DNA of 64,000 bases. Source: Lumbricus terrestris. Taxonomy: Eukaryota > Annelida > Clitellata > Crassiclitellata > Lumbricidae. Shown piece after piece: positions 1-11,158 of this stretch (positions are counted from its first letter, which is position 1; every line of letters starts with the position of its first letter). The stretch covers positions 36,401,096-36,465,095 of the forward strand of contig OX457037.1 of the NCBI GenBank assembly GCA_949752735.1, in the 5' to 3' direction. The position numbers and the translations under genes were made by a program. The notes under the pieces were generated by a model. That model was not told the DNA's origin. It ran no database searches and saw nothing but the letters and a program-made list of their open reading frames with translations.

Positions 1-235
1 TGGGCAGAGTTTCTCAGGGGCTAGAGGGGGGGCTAAGCGCCCCACCCCCAAGAAGCCCCATATTGTTTTTGACCGTGTAAATGGTCTACATTTTCGGGCT
101 TAGCCCTCCAAGCACTTCCAACAAATGACTAAAAAAGGTCATCAACTTTTTCGGCTGGGAAATACATAGTAATTTTCATGACGTTTCAAATCGACGACTA
201 AAAAAAGGTCAGCAACTTTTTCCGGCCGAAACGAA
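1..235. mobile_element. Truncated hAT-type MITE at window edge
   Basis: The stretch starts with a form of the GGGCGGAGTTT end seen at 4288, 45467 and 46006. It carries the G-rich 'ggggctaagc' block and two copies of the internal signature GACTAAAAAAGGTCATC (near 126 and 187) that marks this group of small elements. The second terminal repeat is not recognisable and the first runs off the window, so no target-site duplication can be shown. It is non-coding. Confidence 0.55.
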
Positions 236-570
236 AAATGCTAATACTTCTACTATAGCTAATACTAGGTCTCCTAGGTCTACTGCTGCTACTACAACTG
301 TTGCTGCTGATTCTGCTGCCACAACTACTGATGATGGTGCCACTGGTGCTAAAATGTAGGTTTAGAATTTTAGATTAAACGTTTTACATTTTATTGTATT
401 TATTGTGTCCATAAAATTTCCATGAAGCTCCTCTCACTGCGCACGCCAATTAGGGGCGCCTCCAGTGATTGATTGAATAGACCCATGTATTGTATACATA
501 AACGACTACTTTAATAGCCTACGACCTACGTTAAGGCCACATAAACGTCTACTTTAATATGTTTGCGTAC
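236..570. other. No gene seen; short simple-sequence stretch
   Basis: There is a GCT/ACT-rich stretch near 280-350. Degenerate copies of the word ATAAACG-CTACTTTAATA lie near 498 and 541, with a third past the SINE near 792. I see no coding potential or RNA gene. Confidence 0.4.
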
Positions 571-779
571 TTGTTATAGCGCCCCTTCACGCTTTCTACT
601 CAGAGGCGCTCCCGACTACAGCGCGGACACTGCATCGGAGTTTCACGCCGAAGCGCTGAGCAATTGCGAGTGAAGGACTTGCCCAAGGTCCGTATACGCA
701 GCGGCTTAGGGTGGATTCAAACCTGCAACCCTCCGGCTGCGAGACAAAGAACATACCCACTACACCACCGCGCCCCACG
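571..779 (-). mobile_element. tRNA-derived SINE, full-length copy
   Basis: Read on the minus strand it starts with a tRNA-like head containing GGTGTAGTGG (A-box-like) and a B-box-like element (GGTTTGAATCC here). Next comes a body with CCTTGGGCAAGTCC, a conserved word of many metazoan tRNA-SINEs, then a tail reading GGAGCGCCTCTGAGTAG and GGGGCGCTATAACAAG. The same order is seen at 9034, 24346, 26740 and 52796. Such elements are transcribed by RNA polymerase III and moved by a partner LINE. The tail here matches the LINE ends in this window. Confidence 0.85.
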
Positions 780-2025
780 ATACGTAAACGCCATATAAAC
801 GCCTACTTTAATATGTTTGTATGTATACGTAAGCGCCGAGGTGAAACCACACAGAGAGCAAGCTACCATTGACAATTGCAACGAGGTGTTAGAACTTAGT
901 TAGGAGGTGTTGCCGTGCATTGGACTTAGCCTATGCAGCAATCGATGCCGCCAGAAGTGATGCATCGTCATGACAAGTGGCTGCCAACACCGAGGCAATT
1001 GCGATAAAGAATATGGCTGCCATCTTGCTGGTAGACAGGGTACGAGAGCCAAATATTGCAGTCAAGAGAGTCGCGTGGAAACTCCTCGACTAAGCTGGTG
1101 TCGATCGCTCGTGTATATCACTGATGACCTGCGCCTTGTCCTTCGTTGCTATACTATTAGAGTGAAAAGCGTGCAAAATAGCCAAAATATAGACGTCTAT
1201 AAAAGTACACTGCATTGGATGCAGAAATGCTAAAAGCGTATCTCGTCTACCAGTTAGATGGCAGTGCTCTGGCTTCAGTTATCGTCATTGGTTGGGTCTG
1301 GTTAATTGATTAAATGATATTATTAATAACAGAAATCAGTTGCAAGTTGGACCTCTAATATATTTTTTATTGAGGGCTTGAAGTCCTGTGACTATAGATC
1401 AACATATCAAAGCAAGATTTTGCTTAGACCGAGATTCGCCCATTTCACTTGATTTCTCATCCACATCATGTTGGCATGTTTACAGTGCTCGTGAATAAAC
1501 TGGTGCCCAGCGCTCGTGAGTTGAATTCAGACTTCAGAGTAGCGCTTTATAAATTTGTATCTTACAATAACGATTACGATTACGATTGCGATTAGGCCTA
1601 CATAAAATGCATTAGGTCTTGAACAAGTACCATATATAAGGCATTCTTTCTTTTCGAGTAGGCATAATATAAAGAGACAAACTGCATATAAAGCAGGCAG
1701 ATTTAATTGGAAATAGGATCTAGATAATTAAAGACTTTCTCTGCAAACATCAATGACGTCATTTCATTTGCATTTGGCATCGACGCATGCAGGCTAATTA
1801 TTATTATCTACGTATGGCGTAGGCAGGTGCGCGAAGACGTGAAACTGATAGCGGATTAATTATAGGATAGTTTTCATGAGGCAAATAGGCGTGAAGCCAC
1901 GACTTGTTGAACTAAAAATGCGATCCTGTATACGGACAGGCTGAATAGAACTCACCCGAAAGAGTTTATGCAAAAGTAAAGATAATATCTATGTAGCCTA
2001 CGCATTTGGGAACCGCATTCTTATG
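780..2025. other. No gene seen
   Basis: Apparently unique AT-rich intergenic DNA. An open frame at 970-1233 has no recognisable domain, no signal peptide and no convincing splice context, and is treated as chance. A short cluster of transcription-factor words lies at 1754-1773. Confidence 0.4.
1754..1773. promoter_or_regulatory. CRE palindrome next to octamer word
   Basis: The perfect CRE palindrome TGACGTCA (1754-1761) is followed 4 bp later by ATTTGCAT (1766-1773), the POU octamer core. AT-rich homeobox-like words (TAATTA) lie in the next 100 bp. The motifs are seen directly. Function is inference and chance occurrence is possible. Confidence 0.2.
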
Positions 2026-2299
2026 CAGTAGCAGCGCTAGGGGGGGCTAGGGGGCTAGCCGCTAAGCCCCCTAAAAAAGGCCGTTCATTTTTCTTCCATG
2101 TAAAAATAAAATTTTCGCATGATAAAAACCCTTTAGTCTATTACAACCCCCCCAAAATAAAAAATAACCGCAAAGGTACGCACGAGGTTTGCCAGACAGT
2201 TTAGCGGACACGAAAAAGGACTATTTTCCAAGACTGAAAACGGAAAATTTTCTCCCGCAAATTCAGCCCCCCAAAACTAAAATCCTGGTGCCGCCACTG
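2026..2299. mobile_element. hAT-type MITE with 8-bp TSD TTCTTATG
   Basis: The element starts CAGTAGCAGCGC and ends GGTGCCGCCACTG, an imperfect terminal inverted repeat. It is bounded on both sides by TTCTTATG (2018-2025 and 2300-2307). An 8-bp duplication with CA..TG ends is typical of the hAT superfamily. The inside is non-coding, with runs of C and G near the ends and the words AGGTTTGCCAGAC and GGTACGCACGAGG shared with the copies at 2701 and 44396. Confidence 0.9.
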
Positions 2300-2700
2300 T
2301 TCTTATGCTGACACCTTTAGCATAAAATTCGATTAAATAGGTAGGGAAGTGGTGGCAAGATGACAGGGTTAAGAGTTTTTTTGGCCCCTGATCATCTTCC
2401 AACAAAGTTGGGTTTTTCCACAACGTATTGATTGATAACACCTACATTGTATCACAAAATCAGGCCAAAAAATTCTAAGTTTGCCAAAAGTGAATTAAAA
2501 TTTGTTTAAAGTCAAACAACTTGCCCTTGTGCTGGGGCGTAACAAGTTCGAAGAGAGCCACCGTGAAGAAAGAAAACGTGTTACATTGGTGACTGTAGGA
2601 TATACTGCTTAGGGAAAGCGTGAAGAAGTTAACTTAAAACTGCAATCAATCGCCATACATCAATGCCGTGAAAACATTGAAACCCAGAGCGAAAGAGGAG

Positions 2701-2980
2701 CAGTGGCGGCGCTAGAGGGGGGCTAAAGGGCTAAGACCCCTAAAAAGGGCATCCATTTTTTCCCGTGTAAAAATAACATTTTTTGACGAATAACCCCCTT
2801 TAGCCCCCCCCAATAACCGTAAAGGTACGCACGAGGTTTGGCAGACGTCACGGAAACAGTTTTCCAAGATTTCGACCAAATGACTAAAAAAGGTCATCCG
2901 AAATTTTGGCGACTGAAAAGGGAAAATTTTCGCCGCAAATTCAGCCCCCCCAAAAAACTTAAATCCTGGCGCCGCCACTG
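2701..2980. mobile_element. hAT-type MITE with 8-bp TSD AAGAGGAG
   Basis: The terminal inverted repeat CAGTGGCGGCGC pairs with GCGCCGCCACTG. AAGAGGAG sits immediately on both sides (2693-2700 and 2981-2988). It belongs to the same family as the elements at 2026, 13467, 44396 and 49664. It contains the internal signature GACTAAAAAAGGTCATC and no transposase. Confidence 0.93.
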
Positions 2981-3309
2981 AAGAGGAGATACATGTTATC
3001 TGCAGAAACATGATCAGAACCTGTCAAGCTGCTCACAACAAAGCGCAGCAAAAAGAAGTCGATTCCAGACCAGAGAACATTTTTAAAAAATATAGCAAGG
3101 AATTAATCAGATGAAAATTCCAGTGAAATAGAATGGAAGACAGTAAATCATGCAATGCTGATAATATGATCGAATGGACCGAAAAAATCTTTTCAGTAGA
3201 CGGCAACGACACTCAAACGATACGTAGAAACGAAACGAAGAAAAAACATCGAATTCATTCATTCATTCAGTCATTCATTATTTCATTCATTCAGAGCATT
3301 TCTATAGCA

Positions 3310-3551
3310 TTCGCCAAAATTTCTGACGACCTTTTTTAAAAGTCATCTCCGGTCGAAATCTCATGGGAATTTACCATTTTCATCCGCCAACATTTTTGAC
3401 GACCTTTTTTAGTCATTCGGTCGAAATCTCATGCATGTTTTTCGTTTTTATTGGGCAAAAATCCGGATGGCCTTTTTAGGAGGGCTTGGCCCCGGGTTGC
3501 CTTTTATAGGGAGAGCTCAGGCCATAGCCTCCCCTAGCGCAGCCACTGGTG
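3310..3551 (-). mobile_element. Degenerate hAT-type MITE copy
   Basis: It ends in GCGCAGCCACTG, like the family at 2701 in reverse orientation. It has two copies of the signature in the form GACGACCTTTTTTAGTCATT. The other terminal repeat has been lost, so no target-site duplication is visible. Confidence 0.6.
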
Positions 3552-4287
3552 ACCGAGGAGACGTACCACTGGTTTAGCAGCATCGCGTTCATAAAGCGAT
3601 GTTCCTCTTATAGATGAAATAGTGTAGGCCTATACTCCCCTATAGGCCAACGAAAGCATAGGCCAATAATCTGGGAGTAGCGATTATCCACTACAGATTA
3701 ATTGATCCTCTATCTTCAGCGAAATATTCATTACACATCATCGGATATATGCAGCAGCTTAAAAACAGAGCCTAATAATTATTATGGGTAATTAATTTCT
3801 AAGTGCTGCTCAACTATTTGTTCAGCAGATGAATGAATGGAAGCGAATCTGATGAGTAGGTCTATTATAGAAGGATCGTCTGCTAACGTCAAAATCGTGA
3901 TGTATCGTGTTTTGTCTCGTCATTAAGTACTTATGCAATGAAAACACAACCATCTGCTGATGATGCGTCTGTAATAGCTTTGTTATTGCGTTGTGGATTT
4001 AAGTGACGACTGTGACGCCAATTATGTAATAGGGAATGACGACCGTTATATTACAGGCTATGCTGCGATATCGGTATGAGTTACGTCTATTACGCTATAG
4101 CGTAAGGTCTTCGTATTTGCATTGATGTTGGCACAGAAAGGTCAGAGAAACCTGGCACCAACAATTATTATTTATCCCCTTCATTGAGCCGATACGATAT
4201 TTAAGTTAGGATGGCGAAATAATTGTGCTACAATCATGATTTAGACAAGTACGGTACGGGCGCCAAATGACCCTTAAGCCTAATGGC
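3552..4287. other. No gene seen
   Basis: AT-rich unique DNA containing several TAATTA-like words and TAGGCC-type words. No open frame of note, RNA gene or transposon end was recognised. Confidence 0.4.
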
Positions 4288-4679
4288 CATGGGCGGAGTT
4301 TATTAGAGGCTAGGGGGAGCTAAGCCCCCCAAGACGGCCCAGAGTCATCTTATTGACCGTGAAAATGGTATCTTTTCATGGGCTTAGCCCCCACAAGGAG
4401 GCTCAGAGTCATAGCTTTTTCGGGGAAAATGACTCTTTTTACCACGAAACTTGAGGATATCGAATGAGAATGACTAAAATAAGGTCCTCAAAATTAATTT
4501 TGGGCCGGGAAAAAGGTATGATTTTCATGCGATCTGAAACCTAATGACAAAAAAAGTCATCAACTTTTTGGGCCAAGAAAATATTGTCGGTGCCTCTCGT
4601 TCTGGACCAATTCTCCGCTCCAAAAAGCCCAAGTTATTTTTAGCCCCCCCCCCCAAACGGAGACCAAACTCCGCCCATG
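4288..4679. mobile_element. hAT-type MITE, CATGGGCGGAG family
   Basis: The perfect terminal inverted repeat CATGGGCGGAGTTT / AAACTCCGCCCATG is bounded by CTAATGGC (4280-4287) and CTAATGAC (4680-4687), a 7 of 8 match consistent with an aged 8-bp target-site duplication. The inside is non-coding with the ACTAAAA..GGTC signature twice. Sister copies lie at 45467 and 46006. Confidence 0.88.
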
Positions 4680-4853
4680 CTAATGACTATCTCTGAAAGA
4701 CGAGAGATCGTTCATATAGGCTACACCATGTTTTGTTTTAGCAAAATATAGGCTAGAGGTATACGTGTAGCTACCTTTCGAGGCTACATCCCTATATAGT
4801 GTTCCCTATATTAGCCTATAGTGGAAAGAATGCTCATGCCATTCGAGTGCATG

Positions 4854-6609
4854 CAGTGGCGTAACAACTCAGCCGGGGGCCCGTGGACATTCTCAGCCTG
4901 GGGGCCCCTATCCATTAACGAGACTAAACAGTGAAAACAATGAGATGGCTATTTTAAAACAAGAGCGCCTCTCTCTGTCTGGCACGCACGTGCCTGTAAT
5001 GTGTACTCACTGTGGCCTGTTATCTGAAGTAATTTTGGTAGAGCAATAATAGTAGGCCTATGCCTACTGGAGAGTTTTCATAAAGTTTCGCTTTATGAAT
5101 GTCAGTAGGCCTATTAAACGCTGTCATCAATAATCCATTGTTAAGACACATAATAATGGTTCAATGCAAAACAAGAAAACGGTTCCACGACAACTGGTCT
5201 ACAGACAATTAACTCGTCTAACGACAACAGTTACTGGTCTACATACAACTGGTCTACAGACAACTCGTAGGCCTACTATTGATGAAATAGAAACTGGATT
5301 TATGAGGAAAAAAACCGTTAAATGGTTTTCTAGCTTAAACGGAAGCTGGATTGATGATTTTCACTCATGTATTTCCACGTGTATCCAGCTTCTATTTCAG
5401 ATCTAAAAATACCTTCATCCAGCTTCCATTTCTCATTCGTTAGGCTATTTTTGTCAATTCAACTTCGATATCAGATATAAACATACCTTCATCCAGCTTC
5501 CATTTCTCTTGCGTTTTTTGATCAATCCAGCCTCCATTTCAGCTGTACAAAACTTTCATTCAGCTTCCATTTCTCAAGCGCTGAACCAGTTGTTTGTAGC
5601 CTAGACCAGTTGTTAGACTGTAGACCAGTTGTCGTTAGACGAGTTGTCTGTAGACCAGTCTGTTGTCGTGACACCCATACAAAGGTCCATATGTACACAC
5701 ACGCACGTGCCTGTAATGTATACTCACTGAGGCCTGTTACAGTAGTTCTTCGTAGAATTATTTCGTGAATTTGGCTATTGTAGCCTTACTGTTCGCAAAC
5801 ACAGCAGCCTCAATTTGTCGATTTTTCTCTGCTCGTTTCTGACTGCCAGAACTGTACGTGCACTTCATATGGCATTCATCTTATATGATGATTATTTTCG
5901 TTTAGGTACGGCAATAGTGATAATTCAGATAAAAGCAAATGAATGAATGCAGTGACTGTTATTATGAGCAAGAAGGAATTAACACTGCAATGTGCAGTGT
6001 GTAGGAACCTATCAGTCACTTCAACACTTGGCTCGTATTGACACACTGACAGAGACAAAGACAGGTACACACAATGCACACACAGAGAGAGTGACAGAGA
6101 GAGTGAGAGACAGATAGACAGACAGAGACACACAGACAGACCTCTCTCTCTGTCTGACAGACAGACAGAGAGACAGACAGATAGACACACACACACAGCT
6201 AGAATTAGAGTGAGCGGGAAAAGAAAGCAGATACTATTTCAAGCATCATTCCTTAACGCTGTGTCGGGCACTCGGATGAACTTAGACCTCCATGAATGGA
6301 CGTATATCCTAACCGTAGAGCCCGCCCCTAGCATGCAACTAAGTGTTGATGTCTACTACGGGTCAAATGCTCTCACATCCGATGACCCATACAGTCCAGA
6401 CAGACACGACACATGCGTATCATTTATCATATACGTCGGTCGTATCCACGCTAGGCCTAGACTCTACAATCTGAAACTAACTATAAAACGGAAAAACTCC
6501 GAAAAAGTAGCCTACATGACACTTTTTTACTTAATAAGCTTGGGGGCCCTTTGGGTCTCGGGGGCCCGTGGATTTTGTCCACCTTCGTTATATGGTTGTT
6601 ACGCCACTG
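4854..6609. mobile_element. Non-autonomous hAT element, 1.76 kb, TSD AGTGCATG
   Basis: The terminal inverted repeat CAGTGGCGTAACAAC / GTTGTTACGCCACTG is flanked by perfect AGTGCATG duplications (4846-4853 and 6610-6617). GGGGGCCCGTGG occurs just inside both ends. The interior contains a long inverted repeat (5180-5675) and a CA/GA-rich simple repeat (about 6060-6200), but no transposase. The open frame at 6210-6662 lies inside the element and shows no domain. Confidence 0.9.
5180..5675. repeat. Long inverted repeat inside the hAT element
   Basis: The left arm repeats ACAACTGGTCTACAGACAA in degenerate tandem form (5185-5285). The right arm carries its reverse complement TTGTCTGTAGACCAGTTGT-like units (5585-5675). 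The centre has repeated CATCCAGCTTCCATTTCTC units. The arms could form a hairpin of roughly 100 bp per side. It may be a separate foldback element nested in the hAT. Confidence 0.65.
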
Positions 6610-6617
6610 AGTGCATG

Positions 6618-7632
6618 ACTGCATGTCGACTGGATGTCATCCAACCACCATTAACAAGCTGACACGGCAAAGAAAACTTGACAGCTAAGGTTCTCCAATC
6701 AAATGAAGAAATAAAATATGCAGGAGGATTTTGTCCGGGAGATTAAGCTTATATAATATGCAAAATGAGGGGCATGTCTGATGCCATAATGTGGATTCTG
6801 TCCAAGTGTGGAGATTTTATCCATGTGGTTATGTCCTACAAACCTACACTATACAAGGTAGACCGTAAAGTCTCCTGCTCTCGTCGAAGAGTCCGGTTTT
6901 CTTATAACTGACGCGCGTAATGAAGACGGTATACAGTATTATAATAAAGGAGCAATCTACACCGTGATTCAAAAAAAGTAAGCCAAATTGTTTTTCATGT
7001 ATCTCTAATGCCTGATAATATATCACGCTAAAAGTTTCCAAATATTTAGAGAATTTAACCAAGAATACGATTCCAAAATTTCATGAGATAAAGTTGAACG
7101 GTTAAAAAGATATGAATCCTTCAACTTCATATGCCGAAATTTCAGTTTACAAGCAATTTTCTGTTAGATTCAGTCAAATGTAAGTCATATAAGTGTATAT
7201 ATTATATTAAAAGGTCAATTAAGTGCCATAATTGTAGAGCCCATCGGATAGACCTAGACGCAAAATAATGTTCTAACGTTGGATTAGGCTACAAACAATA
7301 ATTAAGTTCACTCGTACATTACATTCACTCGTACATGGCACAATTGGCACATCATAAGGATAGAATCAGTCGAAACTTGAAAAAAAACGTGTGGCCTCGT
7401 GTGCTTTTGACTGCTGCAAGTGTTTCTTATTCAAAACTTGATAACCTGGCAGCGGCGGCCATTTCCTACACGAAACTAAATACTCAATTTAAAGATAATT
7501 AAAATACGATAAAGCTGCTGGTTGTTTAAAGTAAGAATAAGTCAAATTTCCACGGAATATTTATTATTATAATTATTGATGAAGCTTCTTTTCATGATAT
7601 TTAGTGAAAACATCTTTGACACGAAAGAGTCA
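6618..7632. other. No gene seen
   Basis: AT-rich DNA with no transposon ends, tandem repeats or credible coding exon recognised. Confidence 0.4.
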
Positions 7633-8430
7633 AATCATCGTCATTATCGTCATTATCGTCATCGTCACCGCCATCGCCAACTTCAACGTCATCGTCATCA
7701 TCGTCGTCGTAGTCGTCGTCGCCGTCGTCGTCGTCATTGTCGTCGTCGTCGTCGTCGTCGTCGTCATCATCATCATCGTCATCCTCGTCATCATCGTCAT
7801 CATCGTCGTCATCGTCGTCGTCGTCATCGTCATCGCCATCGCCATCGTCATCGTCATCATATCGTCATGATCATCATGATCATGATCATGATCATGATCA
7901 TGATCATGGTCACCATCCTCACCATCACCATCACCATCACCATCATCATCATCGTCATCGTCATCGTCACCGTCATAGTCGTCGTCGTCGTCGTCATCAT
8001 CATCATCATCATCATTTTAGAAGAACTTTTTGATTGAAGAAGCGCTCCGAGCTGCACTCGAGCTACGTGTAGGTCTTTATGTATATACGCACCTTGGAAA
8101 ATTGTCGGAGTCTTTCGTCGATGACGTCAGTAAATGGAGAAAACTCAAAGGACTAAAGATATCTGAATCTTTGAAATCGAGACGCTGCGGTGTTGAAGCT
8201 GTCCCCGTTCAAAGGCTACGTAGCTGACCTGTTGTTATTAGTGTTCGCCTTCAGTACAATGAATGCGACTCTCTTGCTGAGCAGAGCACTATATAATAGC
8301 ACCAGCACCTGCAGCATTAACAGCAGAGATATAGGCTATGTAGGCCTATCTGTATTCCTCTTGAATAATATGCAAAGTCGAGCAACTGATGTGATGACTC
8401 CTCGTCCACTGTGTAGACCTAACTGTTTTG
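7633..8430. repeat. Segmental duplication copy 1 with CAT/CGT microsatellite
   Basis: A trinucleotide microsatellite of CGT and CAT units (about 7633-8015) is followed by about 410 bp of complex sequence starting TTTTAGAAGAACTTTTTGAT. Both parts reappear in the same order and orientation at 15556-16424 with roughly 85-90 percent identity by eye. Long open frames here (poly-Ser, poly-His/Arg) come from the trinucleotide repeat. No gene is recognised in the complex part. Confidence 0.8.
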
Positions 8431-9033
8431 CACCGAGAGATAATAGGAAATTGCTCGTCCGTGTTTTGCATCGAGTGACACTGTGACTGTGAGGTGCGTG
8501 CGGTCTGTTAAACATTAGCACACATCGTACTGATGTGTGCTAACGTATAGGCTATAAGTCTTGTTAAAACATACAATGCTAGGTCCATGTGTATGGCCTC
8601 TATATACGTCTATCCTCGTGTATATGCACTTACAATATTAATTGTAGCAATGTAGCATGCTTGCACTTGCTACATTCATTTGCATATTATATATATATAC
8701 ATATATAATTTTATATATAGGCTGCAGGCTTGCATATAATTTTGTATATAGGCCATATATCTGTATTGGTATGTAATGTATGCTGTAGGTCATACGAAAA
8801 TATTCATAGGCCTTCTACTATGTGCAAGTAAAAATAATTATTCTAGCTGGGTGCCAGGCGTTGTTCGGGAATTTTTTTGCCCCACCCAGCCTCAGGGTCG
8901 GGGAAGGGACGGGGCAGTCCTGATACCTGATAATCCTCTGTCTAGTGACTCTATAGTCGAAAGGTCTGAAGAGAATAGGTGAGGACCGGAGAATTTTGGT
9001 TTCTCGCCACGATCCGGCCTTATATGTAGGCAT
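8431..9033. other. No gene seen
   Basis: Contains an AT-rich ATATAT stretch near 8685-8710. No coding exon or mobile element is clearly supported. Confidence 0.35.
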
Positions 9034-9240
9034 ATAAGGCGGTGTAGTGGGTATACGGCCTTGCAGCCGGAGAGTCGACGGTTCGAACCCACCTCACGTC
9101 GCCGCCTAGGAACCTTGGGCAGGTCCTCCACTCGCAATTGCGCAGCGTTTCTGCGTGAAACTCCGATGCAGTGTCCGTGCTGTAGTCGGGAGCGCCTCTG
9201 AGTAGTGAACCTGAAGGGGCGCTATAACAAGTGTACATAC
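9034..9240 (+). mobile_element. tRNA-derived SINE, plus-strand copy
   Basis: The head has GGTGTAGTGG and the B box GGTTCGAACCC. The body has CCTTGGGCAGGTCC and CGTGAAACTCCGATGCAGTG, and the tail has GGGAGCGCCTCTGAGTAG and GAAGGGGCGCTATAACAAG. The order matches the other four copies. It is followed by an A-rich stretch that may be its 3' end. Confidence 0.85.
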
Positions 9241-9723
9241 AAAATATATATGATGTGAATATGCATTTGTATACGTTCAGGTGCATAATGTGTAATTATC
9301 ATACATGTAGGCCAGGGTGAGAATTGTCGGGAGTGGGGGTGGGGTTTCAACCCCTAATCTTTCTTAGAGTCCGTAGTAAAGTCTGTTTTCACACCCCAAT
9401 TCCAAGTGGACCATAGTCCATATTAGTCCAACCGGCAACCCCCAGTTATTTTTCCACAATTTCACACTGATGTAGGCCTACAGGTATAGGCCTACGCGCG
9501 CGTATACACACAAGTAATTTCAGAGTATTTTCTCTCCCGACTGTTAGACACGAGTCACTCGGTTCGTGATAATAATTACTCGAGTCCAGGTGAGTGATAT
9601 ACATATATGACTTATTATTATTGCAGTCTGATGGATGCATTGTTTTCACGATCGCCTACGCCTGCTTGATGTGTTTGCGTAATAATTGCATCTCGACAGT
9701 CCAAAACCCGCTAACCGTATAGG
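9241..9723. other. No gene seen
   Basis: Unique intergenic sequence. No coding, RNA or transposon signal was recognised. Confidence 0.35.
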
Positions 9724-9995
9724 CAAGGTCGTAGCTATAGGGGGTGTTTTGGGTGTTTGAACACCCACCCCGAAATGGAAAATGTAAAAAAATAATAGAA
9801 TGCATCCACTAGCACATGATGTAGAAACCTTGAAATAAAACCATGAAAGCACCCCCGAAATGAAAAATGTAAAAAAATATTTTCTGAAGATTGCGGCCGG
9901 ATGATTAAAAAAGGTCATCAGTTTTTTCGGACGGGAAACTGAATAACCCCCCACCCCCCACACAAATAAAATCCTGGCTATAGTATACGGCCTTG
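9724..9995. mobile_element. hAT-type MITE with 8-bp TSD CGTATAGG
   Basis: The ends are CAAGGTCGTAGCTATAG and CTATAGTATACGGCCTTG, an imperfect inverted repeat. CGTATAGG is present on both sides (9716-9723 and 9996-10003). The interior repeats the phrase ACCCCGAAATGGAAAATGTAAAAA twice in slightly different forms and has the ATTAAAAAAGGTCATC signature. It is the same family as the element at 53906. Confidence 0.9.
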
Positions 9996-10104
9996 CGTAT
10001 AGGCCTACTGACTCAGTACATCATACCAAAAGAATAGGTTATAGGTTGGGATTTAAAATAAGCGTGTAGTGACCTAGGGGTCTACTCTGCGGATACAGCA
10101 TTTT

Positions 10105-10250
10105 TGCTACCCGACCCGTACCCGTACACAGAACCGCTACTAGTGCCCTACCCGACCCGTAATGAAAATCACTACCCGACCCGTAATGAAAATCACTACC
10201 CGACCCGTACCCGCGGGTATACCCGTACCCGTACCATACCCACCCCGTCA
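10105..10250. repeat. CTACCCGACCCGTA short tandem array
   Basis: ACCCGACCCGTA-type units recur about seven times, two of them in a direct duplicate with AATGAAAATCACT spacers. The array ends in an ACCCGCGGGT palindrome. It could be the inner part of a degenerate DNA transposon. No coding role is seen. Confidence 0.55.
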
Positions 10251-10341
10251 TTAGCCGGATTTCATAATATGGCTTAATACTCTACCAAGAAAACATACTT
10301 GCAACTCAGCATGCAGTCCTAATAATATATATGCTGATAAA

Positions 10342-10508
<167 letters not shown>

Positions 10509-10804
10509 GCAGTATCAGTCCATGGTTGTGGCAGCAGCAGTAGTAGCAGCAGTAAAACAGCGACAGGACAGCGGATAACGTCTATTCGTACCCATAACCC
10601 TTCAATTGGATGTGTCAGAAACGGATGGTGACGACTATATGAGGACGATAACGTGGGATTTTCAAGATGTGCGATGAAGATAGCCTGGGCAGAGAAACTG
10701 AGGGATCATTCCGATTTTAACTGATAGTCAAGCTTTAAATCTGAAAAGCTCAAACCCAAGAGAAAGTCCATGCTATACATTACATAATCGACTATCCTTA
10801 TTGG
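10509..10804. other. No gene seen
   Basis: Short unique stretch with no recognised feature. Confidence 0.3.
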
Positions 10805-10990
10805 TCGTGGGGTAGGCCTGTACTGTCTGGAACGACCTCCCGGTTGCGCTTCGCTCTCTACTTGTGGTCCATCCGACTGGGTTCTACAAGTCTCTCAAGT
10901 CTTTTTTCTTTGTTCGAGGTTGGGCTAGGGGCGCCTCTGAGTAGTTTCTTGAAGGGGCGCTATGTAAATGCTCTGAATGAATGAATGAAA
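10805..10990 (+). mobile_element. L2/CR1-like LINE 3' end
   Basis: The translated relic of the reverse-transcriptase tail (VWNDLPVALRS then FYKSLKSFLF) is recognisable in part. It is followed by the 3' tail GGGCGCCTCTGAGTAGTTTC, GGGGCGCTATGTAAATG and a (GAAT)n end. It is 5'-truncated and non-functional. The tail is the one shared by the SINEs of this window. Confidence 0.7.
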
Positions 10991-11049
10991 AATCATCGTA
11001 AGTAGCATTTTCTCAACAAATAAAACGCCAATAACCGTATACATGAATC

Positions 11050-11055
11050 TTTATT
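11050..11055 (-). terminator. AATAAA polyadenylation signal
   Basis: On the minus strand AATAAA lies about 105 nt downstream of the stop codon of the cysteine-rich peptide gene. This is a normal spacing for a short 3' UTR and supports that locus being a real terminal exon. Confidence 0.6.
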
Positions 11056-11158
11056 TTTCGAGTAGTTTCGTGTTAATAGCGGCGACAGATCTCTAACTTA
11101 GGAGAGGCAGTTACGCCATCTAGCGAAAGCTTCGACCACTACAATCGGGAATTATTGG

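Noticed and set aside
970..1233. 87-residue cysteine-containing frame as a secreted peptide
   Set aside because: No signal peptide, irregular cysteines and no splice or polyadenylation context.
6210..6662. 150-residue frame as a gene
   Set aside because: It lies inside a bounded hAT element, spans its right terminal repeat and shows no transposase motif.
7576..8057. Long open frames rich in His/Arg, Ser, Ile/Val or Met/Thr
   Set aside because: They are translations of a CAT/CGT microsatellite in several frames at once. No start context, splice sites or domain.
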